From assembly GCA_946885925.1 (NCBI GenBank), contig CAMPHP010000220.1:1-6060 (forward strand): DNA of 6,060 nt, written 5' to 3'. Source of the DNA: an uncultured Litorilinea sp. (GTDB taxonomy: Bacteria > Chloroflexota > Anaerolineae > Caldilineales > Caldilineaceae). Below the pieces are notes generated by a model that saw only the letters and a list, made by a program, of their open reading frames with translations, made no database searches and was not told where the DNA came from. Shown piece after piece: positions 5,798 to 6,060 of this stretch. Position 1 is the first letter of the stretch. Each line of letters begins with the position of its first letter. A program made the position numbers and the translations under genes.

Positions 5798-6060
5798 GGA
5801 GTCGCGCGATTGCAGATGTAGCTGATAGGGTTCATAACAGATACTCGTTTATTTTGCTGTACGGGTAGGCAAAAAAAGGGCGTATGTGCGCATGCTGGAT
5901 CGGGCGGAAGGTAAACGGTTCAATTGCATGCAACTTACCTACGGCCTATTGACGCCTAGCGTACACTAACACGCCGGTATAGTGCGTGACCCTAATTCCC
6001 GTTGGTCATTCTGGCTCAGTCACTTTGGCTTGCTCTAGCGGATGTGGCTCATCTGCTGGT
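5798..6060. other. Region without a supported gene at the right end
   Basis: No convincing gene is visible on either strand. Short frames run off the right edge in both directions: a - strand frame ending in TGA at 6008-6006, with a hydrophilic 17-residue tail, and a + strand frame opening at GTG 5986. They cannot be told apart with this little sequence. The region also contains the palindromic element at 5909-5940 and a run of seven A (5871-5877), which is a T-run on the - strand. Confidence 0.45.
5909..5940. repeat. Inverted repeat with a central palindrome
   Basis: AGGTAA (5909-5914) and TTACCT (5935-5940) are perfect inverted repeats 20 bases apart. Within the spacer lies the 10-base perfect palindrome TTGCATGCAA (5924-5933), overlapping CAATTG (5921-5926). 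A second GCATGC occurs at 5890-5895. The arrangement could be a hairpin or a binding site for a dimeric regulator upstream of the - strand genes. Six-base arms can arise by chance, so this is only suggestive. Confidence 0.3.

Noticed and set aside
5871..5900. Possible - strand terminator (T-run at 5877-5871 preceded by a GCG...CGC stem)
   Set aside because: The stem is only about three base pairs, too weak to call an intrinsic terminator.
6006..6059. Possible C-terminal end of a - strand gene entering from the right edge
   Set aside because: Only 17 codons are visible before the TGA; the hydrophilic tail looks plausible, but a + strand frame is equally open across the same bases, so it cannot be supported.
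5986..6060. Possible + strand gene beginning at GTG 5986 and running off the right edge
   Set aside because: There is no ribosome binding site, it has about 25 codons of low-complexity Gly/Ser content, and it competes with a - strand frame.
1..6060. CRISPR array, insertion sequence, tRNA or rRNA
   Set aside because: There are no regularly spaced direct repeats, no transposase motifs or terminal inverted repeats, and no recognisable tRNA or rRNA sequence in the window.

Overview
The window holds two genes of the chemotaxis-adaptation superfamily in tandem on the + strand, followed by a convergent pair of smaller reading frames on the - strand. Base composition is moderate and codon use is similar across the coding regions. 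The multidomain CheB-CheR sensor kinase, the receiver-less CheB with a C-terminal Cys/His module and the small P-loop kinase-like protein together suggest an environmental bacterium. A Ktedonobacteria-like member of Chloroflexota is my best guess, but this is an inference from protein style. No rRNA, tRNA or phylogenetic marker is present to confirm it.

Layout: (1) Positions 57-3383 (+) encode a giant hybrid sensor of about 1108 residues, ordered CheB methylesterase, CheR methyltransferase, PAS-like, heptad-repeat coiled coil, PAS, and NarL-type histidine kinase (HisKA_3 plus HATPase_c). All key catalytic motifs appear intact. (2) Positions 3384-3629 form a gap with no convincing gene. It contains a markedly AT-rich element with a 13-bp-period tandem repeat, possibly a promoter or operator. 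(3) Positions 3630-4583 (+) encode a second, stand-alone CheB methylesterase lacking a receiver domain and ending in a CxxC...CxxxH module and a helical tail. (4) Positions 4661-5275 (-) encode a small P-loop ATPase or kinase of unknown substrate. (5) Positions 5366-5791 (-) hold a reading frame that I do not recognise. It is built of two imperfect copies of a roughly 70-75-residue unit and is cut off at its 5' end by an in-frame stop, so it may be a gene remnant. (6) Positions 5798-6060 have no supported gene, only a palindrome-rich stretch.

How the genes may work together: the hybrid carries both methylating and demethylating domains plus a kinase. The second gene supplies another methylesterase. 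Neither CheB has the N-terminal receiver through which CheA normally controls it, and the window has no CheA, CheW, CheY or chemoreceptor. The pair therefore looks like a self-contained methylation-linked signalling module rather than a flagellar chemotaxis operon. The cognate response regulator of the kinase is not in the window. The two - strand frames lie head to tail and may share a transcript, but nothing in the sequence links them to the signalling genes.
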